A program made the position numbers and the translations under genes. Positions 8,934 to 18,461 of a DNA stretch of 64,000 nucleotides are shown here, in pieces; within the stretch, counting starts at the first letter, position 1; each line of letters begins with the position of its first letter. This DNA comes from Brenneria izadpanahii (GTDB lineage Bacteria; Pseudomonadota; Gammaproteobacteria; Enterobacterales; Enterobacteriaceae): assembly GCF_017569925.1 (NCBI RefSeq), contig NZ_CP050854.1:1860001-1924000 (forward strand), in the 5' to 3' direction. The notes under the pieces are model-generated. The model had not been told where the DNA came from. It ran no database searches and saw nothing but the letters and a program-made list of their open reading frames with translations.

Positions 8934-10331
8934 TCAGACGGGGCCGGCCTTTGAGGAAGGGCTAACCGTACCCTCTCCCGAACCAGATGCATCGGTGGCC
9001 GTGGGGCTGACACGAGTGATCGAGGCGAGAATAGCGCCGATAAGGGCGATGACCACGACCGCCCACAGCCCCGACGAAGGGCTTCCAGTCTGCTGCTCGG
9101 CAAATCCCAGGATATACGGACCGAAGAATCCACCCAGTTGGCCGACCATATTGACCAGCGCCAAGCCGGCTGCCAGCGCCGCGCCGGAAAGGCGAAAACC
9201 GACGCTCGCGAGGATCATTGGTTGACAAGTCTGCGTTGCGGCATAGGCAATGCAGAACCCGATGATCGCCACCACCGGACCGAACCATCCTCCCAAACTC
9301 CTTTGGGCAAGCAGGGCGATGATTAGCCCAATGGAGATGAAGATAATCAGGGAAACGATCCAGGTTTTAGTCATCCCGGGTTTGACGAGTTTCGGTACGA
9401 CCCACAGGGAAATGGCGCCGACCACATAAGGAACAGCGGTTATCAGGCCGACCTCGAAGGTAGTCAGCGCCGAAGAATAGGTTCTGATGATCGCCGGAAG
9501 GAAGTATCCAAGCGCGTATACTCCGATGACAACCGTAAAGAAAACCACTGCATTCAACAAAATTTGAGGATCACAGGCCGACTTCCAAAGCGAGTAATTG
9601 CCAGAATTACGCGCGCCAGTTTCATTCTGATATTTTATATAGGCTTCAAGCTGCTGTGCAGGCTCGGGCGCGAGCCATTTTGCCTCTGTCGGACGATCCG
9701 GCAGACGGAGGAGCAGGACAACGCCGAGAAGGACCGTCGGAATACCCTCTAAGATGAACAGCCACTGCCACCCCGGCAGGCCGGCCGTGCCGTGCAGGCC
9801 GACGATGAGGCCGGCGAGAGGATTGCCGATGATATTAGCCATTGCGGCGCCCATCAGAAAGATACTGTTGGCGCGAGTCCGTTGGGAATGGGGAAAGAAA
9901 ATCGTAATATAATATAGAACCCCTGGATAGAATCCCGACTCTACCAGGCCAAGTAGCAACCGGAGCGTGTAGAACTGCGCTGTCGTATGGATAAAGGCTG
10001 TCCCCATCGACAGCAATCCCCATAGCGTCATTACCGTACCCAATGTCCACCGCGCGCCGATCTTGCTCATGATCAGATTGCTTGGAATCTGAAAAAATGC
10101 ATAGGTTAAAAAAAAGAGACCGGAACCAAGACCATATGCCGCAGCATCAATGCCGATATCAGTCTGAAGTTCGGACTTCACCATACTGATATTCGTTCTA
10201 TCAATAAAGTTTAGGATATAGCCCAATACTAGAATCGGTAGGATTCGTTTGAACAGGAGGGATATCGTCTCTTCACTTGGCGGTGTTGGAAGCTCCCTGG
10301 GAATACCTTGCTGCGAGGCCATGATAAACAT
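8934..10331 (-). CDS. MFS transporter, anion:cation symporter (ACS) family
   Basis: Inner-membrane carrier of 465 residues with twelve predicted membrane segments. The N-terminal part has the ACS signature (LNFIDRTNISM, then FFLTYAFFQIPSNLIMSKIGAR and the GLVESGFYPG motif). ACS members carry organic anions such as hexuronates, phthalate or tartrate; the substrate here is not readable. The ATG at 10331 is close behind AGGAG; a second ATG at 10322 is also possible. It stands alone. A Ser/Gly-rich tail after residue 445 looks non-conserved. Confidence 0.88.
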   Translation of the reverse strand: MFIMASQQGIPRELPTPPSEETISLLFKRILPILVLGYILNFIDRTNISMVKSELQTDIGIDAAAYGLGSGLFFLTYAFFQIPSNLIMSKIGARWTLGTVMTLWGLLSMGTAFIHTTAQFYTLRLLLGLVESGFYPGVLYYITIFFPHSQRTRANSIFLMGAAMANIIGNPLAGLIVGLHGTAGLPGWQWLFILEGIPTVLLGVVLLLRLPDRPTEAKWLAPEPAQQLEAYIKYQNETGARNSGNYSLWKSACDPQILLNAVVFFTVVIGVYALGYFLPAIIRTYSSALTTFEVGLITAVPYVVGAISLWVVPKLVKPGMTKTWIVSLIIFISIGLIIALLAQRSLGGWFGPVVAIIGFCIAYAATQTCQPMILASVGFRLSGAALAAGLALVNMVGQLGGFFGPYILGFAEQQTGSPSSGLWAVVVIALIGAILASITRVSPTATDASGSGEGTVSPSSKAGPV

Positions 10332-10642
10332 CGTCTCCTTTTTTTAGTTATCGTAGATTGTGCTTTATGCCTTCCCAGCCCGATTCCGTTTCTTTATTAA
10401 CTCAACGCTTAACCGCCTATGGAAAATCACTGAGTTCACAAAATTCATTAAAATAAAAAATAGAATATGCATTAGAAAAACAATCGGTTGGAATCTATTT
10501 ACGATGTTCAAACATATGGTGTGGTGTGAGTCAGTATATTTCTCCCTGGTAATGAATACTTTAGCGATCTTGGGCTAAATAATGACTTAAGTACCGATCG
10601 CCATCACACGTTGCTTTTGGCTCATTCGCAATATTGCTTTGC
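10332..10642. other. Gene-free stretch upstream of the MFS gene
   Basis: About 310 bases holding the presumed MFS promoter. No convincing coding frame or RNA gene is seen. Confidence 0.5.
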
Positions 10643-10831
10643 TTACCTCTCTATTTCATGCGTAGCTGATAGACAGAAGAGAAACAGAGACTCATGAGGC
10701 CGATCGCGTCGCCCTGTATTGTCGTTGGCATCCGTTACCGGCTGTGGTTCGTCGGATAGCGGCGGCAGGCCGCCGTGCTGTACGCAGCCCGTGAGCGCGC
10801 ATAGCATCAGCAGGAATAGGCTGAATTTCAT
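10643..10831 (-). CDS. Small putative lipoprotein
   Basis: A 62-residue product that starts MKFSLFLLMLCALTGC, a short, well-formed lipoprotein signal with lipobox LTGC (Cys 16), followed by a Pro- and Asp-rich mature part. A GAGGAG ribosome site precedes the ATG, which supports translation. The C-terminal half (after about residue 40) looks random, so the gene may be shortened. I do not recognise the family. Confidence 0.6.
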   Translation of the reverse strand: MKFSLFLLMLCALTGCVQHGGLPPLSDEPQPVTDANDNTGRRDRPHESLFLFCLSATHEIER

Positions 10832-11016
10832 ATCGACTCCTCTGTTTGACGGATACAGGAATGCCGCACCGCTGGCTGTTGCCGGGACGTAATGCGGACA
10901 GGGAAATAACGTTCAGGAAGGATTAACGATATGTAAGATGATAAAAATAAATAATCGTTAACTTAATAACTAACCGTTTGTTAAATAAAGGGGAATTCTC
11001 GATGCTTTTGAATAAA

Positions 11017-11819
11017 TTATTCAAGCAACTCGGTAATATGTGCTTTTGCATACCCTACAAAGCGTTCTACTGACGGCATAGACGCGACCCAATCCTTTGC
11101 GGCCAACCCCAGATACTCTAAGCGCGCCGCTTGCAGCGTGGCGGCATGCTCAGCGGGCAATTGCGGCGCTAGCCAGGCCGCAGCCTCATCCTTGGCGACA
11201 ATACCGCCGGTAACGACGTATACCAGATTCGCGCCAGCGTCAGGATGATATTACGTTCATCGCCCAGCAAATCCGCCGGTTCATGCCACAGTTCAAGGGC
11301 ATGTCGACATGTTTGCAACAAATCGCTTTTAGGGATGACGTTGAATAACGTCTCTGCGCTTTCGCCGATTAACGGTACGCTGGCGTTACGCACGTTGGTC
11401 AGTAGAATGGCGACATCAGGGTCCGGCTGCGCCGGTTCATAAACGCCAGCTCGGATATCGTCACGCAACCATTCGCCAAACTGCATTTCTCTTGAAGGCG
11501 GGAATCGCCACGGCACCAGCTGTGAATACAAGACTACGGTCACCTCCAGCGCTCGATAGCTATCAGAGGCGCCGGGCGGCGCTGAAATTGCCAGAAAGCC
11601 CCGCATCAAGGCTTGCCGTTGGATGATATAAAGCGGTTCCCGTACCGTGACCAACAAATCAATGTCGCTGCGGGGCGACAACCCGCCCACAACAGCAGAA
11701 CCATACAAATGAATGGCTACCAGATTGCAATCGATAATCCGGATGATGAGCGTACAGGCGGTATTCACCTGGTGTCGAATTGCGTCCGGTATGTTCTTTA
11801 TCATGTTGCCCGCCACCAT
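11017..11819 (-). pseudogene. aadA: aadA-like aminoglycoside (3'') adenylyltransferase, frameshifted
   Basis: Intact AadA enzymes transfer AMP to streptomycin and spectinomycin. The frame from the ATG at 11819 (or 11804) gives the nucleotidyltransferase motif GSAVVGGLSPRSDIDLLV, the ANT central part, and LARIWYT. It then leaves frame and stops at 11169. The missing end is fully readable in another frame to a TAA at 11017 (VTGGIVAKDEAAAWL through FVGYAKAHITELL), exactly as in AadA proteins. Loss of one base near 11220 explains it. Full length would be about 260 residues. It sits 140 bases from an IS3-family remnant. Confidence 0.85.
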
Positions 11820-11960
11820 GGTTCAAACAGCGAATTTTTATGAACGATTGGGTATTGAGTTTACAGCTATTTTTCACGTTTATGTCGTATGGCTCTTGAC
11901 GTTTTTTAACATTGTCGCGTCAAAAACAGCCAAAATAGCCACGCCGATGGAACCCCCTCT

Positions 11961-12744
11961 TGCCCAGCGTTTACCTGTCCAGATATACGTCACGTCGCCG
12001 CACCACACCTGATTAGGTTCTGTCACTGCGAACTGACGCTCAAGGTGATTCGGGATAGTGATGTATTCATGGCCACCGCGTTTATACCGATGGATGGGCT
12101 GCTGACAACTGACCAGCCCCAGCTCTTTCATGAGTCTGCCGGCAAGCCAGCGCCCCATCCGGAAGCCTCTAAGCGCTGCCATTGCTGCGATATTCCTTGC
12201 CCCGGCTGAGCCATGACTAATGTTGTATAGTTCCTGAACCTGACTGCGTAACTCTGTATGCTTTCTGTCCGGCTTATCAGGACGGCATTTCCAGTATTTA
12301 TAGCTGCTGCGGTGAACCCCAAATACGTGGCAGAGTGTAGCCACGGGATAACGCGCCCTGAGTTTTCCGATTAACGAGAACTGTTCAGGGAGTCTGACAT
12401 CAAGAGCGCGGTAGCTTTTTTAATATTTCATTTTCCATTTCAGTACGTTGTAGCTTTTTCTTCAACTCACGTATTTCAATTTGTTCCGGGGTAATGGGGG
12501 AAGCTTTCGGTGTTTTTCCCTGTCGTTCGTCCCGTAATTGTCTGACCCATCGGGTCATTGTTGAAAGGCCAATATCCATGGCTTTTGCTGCTTCAGCAAC
12601 AGTGTAGCTCTGCTCGACAACCAACTGAGCCGCTTCACATTTGAACTCTGCACTAAAATTTCTTTTTTTCATTGGAGCACCTGTTTTGCTCTGAGGTGAG
12701 CATATCACCTCTGTTCAGGTGGCCAAATTCAGTGTGCCACTTCA
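11961..12744 (-). mobile_element. IS3-family insertion sequence, truncated at its 3' end
   Basis: The right boundary is at 12744, where TGAAGTGGCACACTGAATTT begins on the minus strand and the integrase reading frame ends. orfA starts at the ATG at 12672 ([13 protein letters not shown], leucine-zipper-like [21 protein letters not shown]). orfB is readable from about 12410 through the conserved HTH_21 region to the first Asp of the DDE domain ([18 protein letters not shown]) and stops being IS-like at about 11961. The second Asp, the Glu and the left inverted repeat are gone. The slippery run before orfB has six A where the family usually has seven. The element is dead. Confidence 0.85.
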
Positions 12745-13937
12745 CTCTAACAGATCAAGGCGGTCTGCCCAATCCTGCATCATGACTCGTCGTTGCTCAA
12801 CATAAGCTGCATGATTGTAAGTGGCACGGACTTTATTAGGACCCGCATGAGAAAGTTGAGCGTCTATCCAGATTTTCGGATAGCCAATTTCATGCAAAGC
12901 GGTTGAAATTGTGCCGCGTATGCCGTGCTCGGTTAGCCGATCTTTGTAACCCATTCGTTTGAGAGCGGCATTGAGTGTATTTTCACTGATGCGCTTATTC
13001 AGGTCAGAGTTACCCGGCAATAAAAAACGTTGCGCAGGCCTGGCCTCGCGCAAAAGGTGGCGGATGATTTCGATAGCCTGAGTTGATAGAGGGCAGTATA
13101 TGGTGGGATGTTCTTGGAGCGCTTGCCACTTTTGCGTAAAAGGCGTTGCAACTGCTTTACGTTGTCCGGCGGAATAAACCATAAACCCTGCTTCAGATCG
13201 AACTGTTCTGGTGTCGCCAGACGTAATTCGCCAGTTCGCACGCCAGTCAGTAGCAACAGGCGAATCCCCAACTGGGTATTCAGTTGTCCACGGTAATGAC
13301 GTAGCTTTTGTAAAAGAGTTGGGATCTCATGCATCCACAGAAAAGGATTATGGATTTCGGGTGGTTTGGGTAGGGCAACTACCTTCAGGTCTGTAGCGGG
13401 ATTGTTCTCCAGCCCTTCAACTTTGACCAACGCAAAGCGAAACACTTGATTCAGCCAGCCCCTGACTTTTTGGGCAACGGTGAATGCTCCCCGTTGTTCG
13501 ATTCGACTTAGTATTTGCAAGAGATCAGTTCGACGTACATCGTTGTTGAAAACTCGTTTGCACTGCGAAAGGGATGATTTTCTTCCTTCCTTTAAAGTCA
13601 GTGCCCGGTATTCAGCCCATTGTTTGAATACAGAGGAAAAGCTATTTTCCGAAGCAAGCTGGATGGCATGACGTTGCTGCTCACGGGCAACTCGTGGATT
13701 AATACCTTGTGCCACCAAAGCTGAAGCCTGATCTCTTGCCTGTCTGGCTCCACGCAGTGTCACATCAGGGTATTGGCCCAGGGACATTCGCTTTTGTTTT
13801 CCGCACCAGTAATAGCGGAAGTGCCAGGATTTTCCACCCTTTGGCGCGACAGCAAGTGAAAGGCCAGCATCATCAGAGAGGGTATAGGATTTACCGGTTG
13901 CTTTGGCCCGGCGGACTGCGGTATCGGAAAGTGCCAT
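12742..13937 (-). pseudogene. P4-type tyrosine integrase, frameshifted
   Basis: Site-specific recombinase of the P4/CP4 kind (DUF4102 N-terminal domain: MALSDTAVRRAKATGKSYTL), which normally inserts islands at tRNA genes. The first frame holds the arm-binding and core domains and the first catalytic Arg (LLLLTGVRTGEL), then runs out of frame at about 13095. The rest, with the HGIRGTIS box, LSHAGPNKVRATY and the nucleophile Tyr region, is in a second frame that ends at 12742. One lost base explains the break. The final residues are cut by the IS3-family element. An open question is whether ribosomes make any active product; probably not. Confidence 0.88.
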
Positions 13938-14288
13938 AATCGTAGCTCCTGATTACAGGTCAGAGCTGGATTCTGGTTTCCGGTCGCAAAGACTCATAGC
14001 AAGAATGCGAACACAATCCACCCGCTTTCCCGATGGACTCAAAAGTGGACTTAAAAGTATCGGATTTAGGTGGATTTCAGTGGAACGTAGAAGAAGGGAT
14101 TTCACCCTTCTTTCAATGACCTGTGGACTTCAGTAGACATCCACAGAACAAGAAATGGCTCTCTGACTGGGATCGCCTTTGCCAGTAACTGGCGAATAAA
14201 CAAGCTAAATCTGAATTCCCTTTATGTCAAGACCACCAGAATGACCACCAATCGACACTGATGAGCGAATCAGGGGGCTGGGATGTAG
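13938..14288. other. Region upstream of the integrase, possible att remnant
   Basis: No gene. At about 14153-14190 it contains TGGCTCTCTGACTGG followed by a CCAGT, which resembles the 3' end of the tRNA-Asn gene at 18056. An attachment site would be expected in this position, upstream of a P4-type integrase, but the match is imperfect. Confidence 0.35.
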
Positions 14289-15209
14289 TTACTTATTGTT
14301 GGAATTGGGGACATGCCGCTGCATCAATTCAATGATCCAATCAATAAAAACTCGCAGTTTGGCGTTGACATGGCGGTTCGGTGGAAAAGCTATGTGCAGG
14401 GGCATTGGACTGATACGCCATTGTGCAAATAACGGAATTAAAGAGCCAACAGCCTGATGTGCTGCCGCCATATAGATTGGCAGCGCAATCACTCCTAACC
14501 CGGCTAACCCAGCTTCGAGGTAAGCATTGCCATCATCCACGGCAAGTACATAGCTGCCCGTGATTTCAATATGTTCACTCTCACTGCGCAGTACCAGAGG
14601 ATCAATTTTACTGGTGCGTGAGGACAAGAATCCCACTATGCGATGGTCGGTGTTTTCCAGCTCTCGCGGGTGCGCAGGAGCGCCAAGGCGTTTCACATAA
14701 CTGGGGGCGACGTAGATGCCGAATTGCAAATCTCCGACATGGCGTGCGATCAGGGACTGGTCGTTGATTTCGCCACCGCGCAGGATGCAATCCACGTTGT
14801 CGCCGATCAGATCCACCACCCGGTCGCTTACGCCCATGTCGAACTGGATATCGGGGTAACGGGCGTGGAAAGCCGGTAGCGCCGGCACAATGACGAGGCG
14901 GGCCAGCGGACTGGGTACATCCACCCGTAGCCGTCCCCTGGGCGTTACCGCCGCACTGGACAGGCTGTTTTCAGCATCCTCCATGTCCGCCAGCAGGCGG
15001 ATGACGCGTTCGTAGTAGACCGCGCCATCGGAAGTCACGCCGAGCTTGCGGGTGGTGCGATGGAGCAATTTGACGCGCAGGCGCGCTTCCAACTGCTGAA
15101 TTAGTTGCGTCACCGTGGTTTTGCTCATATGAAGCGTTTGGGCAGCCTTCGTGAAGCTTCCTGCCTCCACCACGCGAGCAAAGGCGCGCATCGCATCGAA
15201 ACGATCCAT
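14289..15209 (-). CDS. LysR-family transcriptional regulator
   Basis: DNA-binding regulator of 306 residues, normal family length. The N-terminal winged helix (MDRFDAMRAFARVVEAGSFTKAAQTLHMSKTTVTQLIQQLE) is of the CrgA/DsdC-like subgroup that starts with this sequence pattern. The effector domain runs from about residue 90 to 295. It is divergent from the Rid-family gene 141 bases away, the usual arrangement for a LysR regulator and its target. Control of the Rid/oxidoreductase pair is inference. No frame damage is seen. Confidence 0.9.
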   Translation of the reverse strand: MDRFDAMRAFARVVEAGSFTKAAQTLHMSKTTVTQLIQQLEARLRVKLLHRTTRKLGVTSDGAVYYERVIRLLADMEDAENSLSSAAVTPRGRLRVDVPSPLARLVIVPALPAFHARYPDIQFDMGVSDRVVDLIGDNVDCILRGGEINDQSLIARHVGDLQFGIYVAPSYVKRLGAPAHPRELENTDHRIVGFLSSRTSKIDPLVLRSESEHIEITGSYVLAVDDGNAYLEAGLAGLGVIALPIYMAAAHQAVGSLIPLFAQWRISPMPLHIAFPPNRHVNAKLRVFIDWIIELMQRHVPNSNNK

Positions 15210-15350
15210 TCCTTATCCTCTCTTTTCACCGATTGTTTGGATTTTACAAACAATGATGGACAAAGTCGCTTGTTTATCCATCCGATCCAGCACCTGTAAA
15301 GTGTCTTTATGTTCACCGGGCAGATTTCGCCCCATTGCAAAGGTACAAAC

Positions 15351-15740
15351 ATGACAGCACGCGAAGCAGTTTTTCCCTTCGGTCGGCAGGCGCTCTATGA
15401 GCGCAATCGCTATTCACCGGCCATCAAATCCAACGGTTTCTTGTTCGTTTCTGGGCAGGTTGGTAGCCGCGAGGATGGTTCGCCTGAGCACGATCTAAAA
15501 GCGCAGGTCAGGCTGGCATTCAATAATCTTAATGCTGTTCTCGCGGCTGCGGGCTGCACGTTCGGTGACGTGGTTGACGTTACCCTCTTTGTCGTCGATC
15601 CCGAGTCAAACCTCGACGCTATCTGGAGTATCCTGCCAGAATATTGGGGGGAAGCGCCTTACCCTACGTTAACTGGGATCGGCGTGACGTGGCTTTACGG
15701 ATTCAAGTTTGAGATTAAGGTGATTGCCAGGCTGCCCTAA
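15351..15740 (+). CDS. Rid-family (YjgF/UK114) protein
   Basis: Rid proteins form trimers; RidA itself hydrolyses reactive enamines and imines. The product has 129 residues from the ATG at 15351. It shows the family pattern (FLFVSGQVG, DLKAQVRLAFNNLNAVLAAAG, VVDVTLFVVD). The Arg that is essential in true RidA, in the P-x-R context before the last strand, is absent: the segment reads APYPTLTGIGVTWL. It is therefore probably a non-RidA subfamily with another role. It is followed after about 150 bases by a quinone-oxidoreductase-like gene. Confidence 0.85.
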   Translation: MTAREAVFPFGRQALYERNRYSPAIKSNGFLFVSGQVGSREDGSPEHDLKAQVRLAFNNLNAVLAAAGCTFGDVVDVTLFVVDPESNLDAIWSILPEYWGEAPYPTLTGIGVTWLYGFKFEIKVIARLP

Positions 15741-15889
15741 ATGTTATAGGTCTTTCGCCAGTCGAAAATTCAACAGAGCAGCCCGCGCGGCCAGGAAAGG
15801 TAACAGAGATATTCCTGACGTGCTAAGTGTTGGAATCGGCATGGTTTTCCAGACTGGTCTGGATTTACTGATAAGACAGAGGAAAATTT

Positions 15890-16849
15890 ATGAAAGCAGC
15901 GGTTTATGATGTGGAAGGCGCTCCCTGCGTCCTGAAATATGTCGATATTCCCGATCCGGTTACAGGACCTGACGACATCCTGATTTCTGTCGAGGCTATC
16001 TCGATTGAAGGGGGAGATCTGATCAACCGCCGGTCAACACCGCCGCCTCGTCCTTCATGGATCGTCGGCTACGCGGCCGCGGGCACGGTTGTTGCAGTCG
16101 GATCGAACGTCCGTAGCCGTACGGTTGGGGACAGAGTCGCTGCTTTTAACATGCAGGGGTCACATGCGGAACGTTGGGTTGTGCCCGCGGAGCGAACCTG
16201 GCTTATACCCGATGGGGTGGATGCGGCAGAAGCGGCGGTGTTACCGATTTCTTTTGGAACCGCGCATCATTGCCTTTTCACACGAGGCATGCTTCGTCAC
16301 GGAGAAACCGTCCTTATTCAGGCAGCAGCAGGCGGCGTGGGTCTCGCGGCTGTTCAGCTTGCCTCACAAGCAGGCGCAACGGTCATCGCAGTGGCAAGCG
16401 GAACGCAGCGAAGAAGCCGGTTGCTTGAACTTGGTGCCGATCATGTCGTGGATCGTACAGAGAATAACGTCGTGGACAGTGTCCGGCAGTACATCCATGG
16501 CACCGGTGTCGACCTTGTCATCGATCCGGTGGGGACGACGTTGCCTGCTTCGCTTTCTGTACTCGCTTCGGAAGGACGTCTCGTCTTCGTCGGTAATGCG
16601 GGCGGTGGCAGCCTGACTGTCGACTTGTGGCCGCCAATGCAGTCTAACCAGACACTCATGGGGGTATTCATGGGACCCCTTTTTGAAAGGCCCGGAGTTC
16701 GGGCAAGTGTGGACGACATGTTGCAGGCTGTAGCAGCAGGGCGCATCAGAGTTGTTATTGACCGCATCTTCCCACTGGCCAACGCTGCCGTAGCCCATGA
16801 ATTCGCCGAGACAGCGAAACCGCTTGGCCGCATCGTTATGAAGCCATGA
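15890..16849 (+). CDS. Zinc-less alcohol dehydrogenase / quinone oxidoreductase family (MDR)
   Basis: NAD(P)H-dependent oxidoreductase of 319 residues, of the medium-chain dehydrogenase/reductase superfamily without catalytic zinc ligands. An N-terminal GroES-like domain (GDRVAAFNMQGSHAERWVVP) is followed by a Rossmann fold with the motif QAAAGGVGLAAVQLA near residue 145. It starts at an ATG behind AGAGGA. Codirectional with the Rid-family gene and near a divergent LysR gene, so the three may be a small detoxification or catabolic cassette. The substrate is unknown. Confidence 0.88.
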   Translation: MKAAVYDVEGAPCVLKYVDIPDPVTGPDDILISVEAISIEGGDLINRRSTPPPRPSWIVGYAAAGTVVAVGSNVRSRTVGDRVAAFNMQGSHAERWVVPAERTWLIPDGVDAAEAAVLPISFGTAHHCLFTRGMLRHGETVLIQAAAGGVGLAAVQLASQAGATVIAVASGTQRRSRLLELGADHVVDRTENNVVDSVRQYIHGTGVDLVIDPVGTTLPASLSVLASEGRLVFVGNAGGGSLTVDLWPPMQSNQTLMGVFMGPLFERPGVRASVDDMLQAVAAGRIRVVIDRIFPLANAAVAHEFAETAKPLGRIVMKP

Positions 16850-17108
16850 GGCGCGTTTGACCAGTATGAGTGCGCTGGGCTAATTACTTGGTTCTGGTGT
16901 CAAGGCTAAGTTCAGATGTCAGGGGTGGGGCAAAAGGAAATGTACTCTCTGAGCCAAAAGCGGTCATAATTTTCCATACCAACGGTAATCCTGTATCATT
17001 TGGTAACATGTTAGGATTCCCGGAAAAGCCGCCTAATGAAAGGATATTGATATGGATTAAGCCACGCGATATTTTATTCACGATCTAGATTAACAGAGAA
17101 AGTGCTCA

Positions 17109-17385
17109 TTACTCACCGTCTTTATAAGGCTGAACCAATAGATCAGGGAGTGCATTGTCTGCATTAGCTTCTTTGCCGACAGATTTTTTTTGTTTAGCTG
17201 GGATTTTTCCGGCAATTTTCATAATGCCATCATCACGTAGCACAGACCGACGAATAAAGTCCTCTGTTATTGTTAACAAAGATTTGAACTCGCTTTTTGT
17301 CGGTGACCAAGCGCGATGTGTAGCAGCATTACCTGCATCTGTGACATATCCCATCATGGCCTTGCCGTCAAAATCGGCTATACAT
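17109..17385 (-). pseudogene. C-terminal remnant of a DUF4145-like protein
   Basis: The last 90 or so codons of the frame ending at 17109 read as the end of a DUF4145 protein: a VTDAGNAATHRAWSPT segment, then LLTITEDFIRRSVL and a Lys-rich tail. Upstream, at about 17385, the frame merges into out-of-frame IS2-like sequence, so the N-terminal part of the gene is missing. DUF4145 proteins occur in defence and accessory contexts, but their function is not known. This copy cannot be functional as it stands. Confidence 0.55.
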
Positions 17386-17800
17386 TTTTGCCCGACCGAA
17401 CTCCACGGCCTCTTTAAGGATCTCGGCTTCCATCGTCTTTTTGCCCAGAAGGCGCTGGAGCTCGCGGATTTGCTTATTAGCCGCAGCAAGTTCAGAGGCG
17501 GGTACGACCTCTTCACCTGAAGCCACGGCAGTCAGAGAACCGTCTTCATATTGCTTGCGCCATTTGAATATCTGGTTTGCATTGATGCCATGCTGGCGCG
17601 CGACATGAGACACGGTCATACCGGCTTCCATAGTCTGCTGAATAATGGCAATTTTTTCCTGCGGAGTACGGCGACGATGCCGTTCAGGTCCTGATAACAC
17701 TTCAACCATCTTATCGTTCTGACTGGTATTAAACATAGTTCTAAGACTACCTCTTATTTTAAGAGAGGCGAAGTGTCTGGTGATCTATGGGGCTAATCTA
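17386..17800 (-). mobile_element. IS2-like element (IS3 family), 5' portion only
   Basis: The outer end is at 17800, where TAGATTAGCCCC and CCAGACAC on the minus strand match the style of the IS2 left inverted repeat. The orfA frame starts at 17736 and closely resembles IS2 Ins[31 protein letters not shown], then [26 protein letters not shown] and [11 protein letters not shown]2 similarity stops at about 17385, so all of orfB (the DDE part) and the right repeat are lost. It interrupts an integrase gene. Confidence 0.85.
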
Positions 17801-17891
17801 TGATCAGCAGGTACAGCCCTGAACTATCTGCCAGTTTGAAGGATTTATTGGCGGGTTTGATCTTGCGGATAGCGGTATCGGTTAATGCCAT
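17801..17891 (-). pseudogene. N-terminal stump of a second P4-type integrase
   Basis: From an ATG at 17891 the frame reads MALTDTAIRKIKPANKSFKL and then ADSSGLYLLI, the typical start of a DUF4102-type tyrosine integrase. It is cut after about 30 codons by the inverted repeat of the IS2-like element at 17800. It lies 165 bases from the 3' end of tRNA-Asn and points away from it, the standard arrangement for an island integrase at a tRNA attachment site. Confidence 0.85.
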
Positions 17892-18055
17892 AGCGGGGGC
17901 TCCATTTTCTCAACGAACCGTGAGGCCCCCGATTAAGCCCCCTAAAACTAGGGATGTCAAAAAACCCGGCAGTCCTTTTCAGGGTAACCGGGTAAAGATA
18001 ACTTCTTGTTTTTTAAACGCTTCAGGACTTATAGGAACGTCATGAAACTAAAATC

Positions 18056-18131
18056 TGGCTCCTCTGACTGGACTCGAACCAGTGACATACGGATTAACAG
18101 TCCGCCGTTCTACCGACTGAACTACAGAGGA
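18056..18131 (-). tRNA. tRNA-Asn (GTT)
   Basis: 76 bases with TCCTCTG/CAGAGGA acceptor stem, encoded CCA, anticodon GTT in the loop ACTGTTAA, and T-arm GGTTCGAGTCC. The 3' end faces the integrase stump, consistent with use as an island integration site. Confidence 0.97.
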
Positions 18132-18149
18132 ATCGGTTAGCTGCGGGGG

Positions 18150-18178
18150 ATAATAGCGGGAGCCTTTCACCTTGTCAA
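18150..18178 (-). promoter_or_regulatory. Sigma-70 promoter of tRNA-Asn
   Basis: On the minus strand TTGACA, 17 bases, then TATTAT, ending 19 bases before the tRNA. The downstream discriminator (CCCCCGC) is GC-rich as in stringently controlled promoters. Confidence 0.85.
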
Positions 18179-18312
18179 AGGCTGTTATGCTTTATCGCGA
18201 CTGATTGTTGAAGTAATAATCAACATGTTGAAATTACAGTGCAAGTTGCATGTAGTGGTTCGTGTTGTTCTTCTTTCCCGGTTGCGCGTCTGCACCTTGA
18301 TATGGCAACAAT

Positions 18313-18329
18313 TGCATTAGCGTGGTGCA
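18313..18329. promoter_or_regulatory. NtrC-like enhancer sites upstream of the nac-like gene
   Basis: TGCATTAGCGTGGTGCA fits the NtrC consensus TGCACYANNNTGGTGCA closely. A weaker half-match, TGCACCTTGATATGGCA, lies at 18291-18307. Both are about 130-170 bases before the sigma-54 promoter, the usual enhancer distance. Confidence 0.75.
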
Positions 18330-18461
18330 TGCTTAGGTAGAAGAAAATCGATATAACCCATCTTCCGTAAGGCTAATTTAGCCTGCGAACCATTTCTTTT
18401 CCTTATTTTACCCTTGGCTTATCAACTAGGTATCAGTTTTTCATTGTAGCACAAACACAAT

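Noticed and set aside
11820..11960. Additional transposon end beside the IS3-family remnant
   Set aside because: The DNA beyond the break at 11961 matches no inverted repeat or transposase that I recognise.
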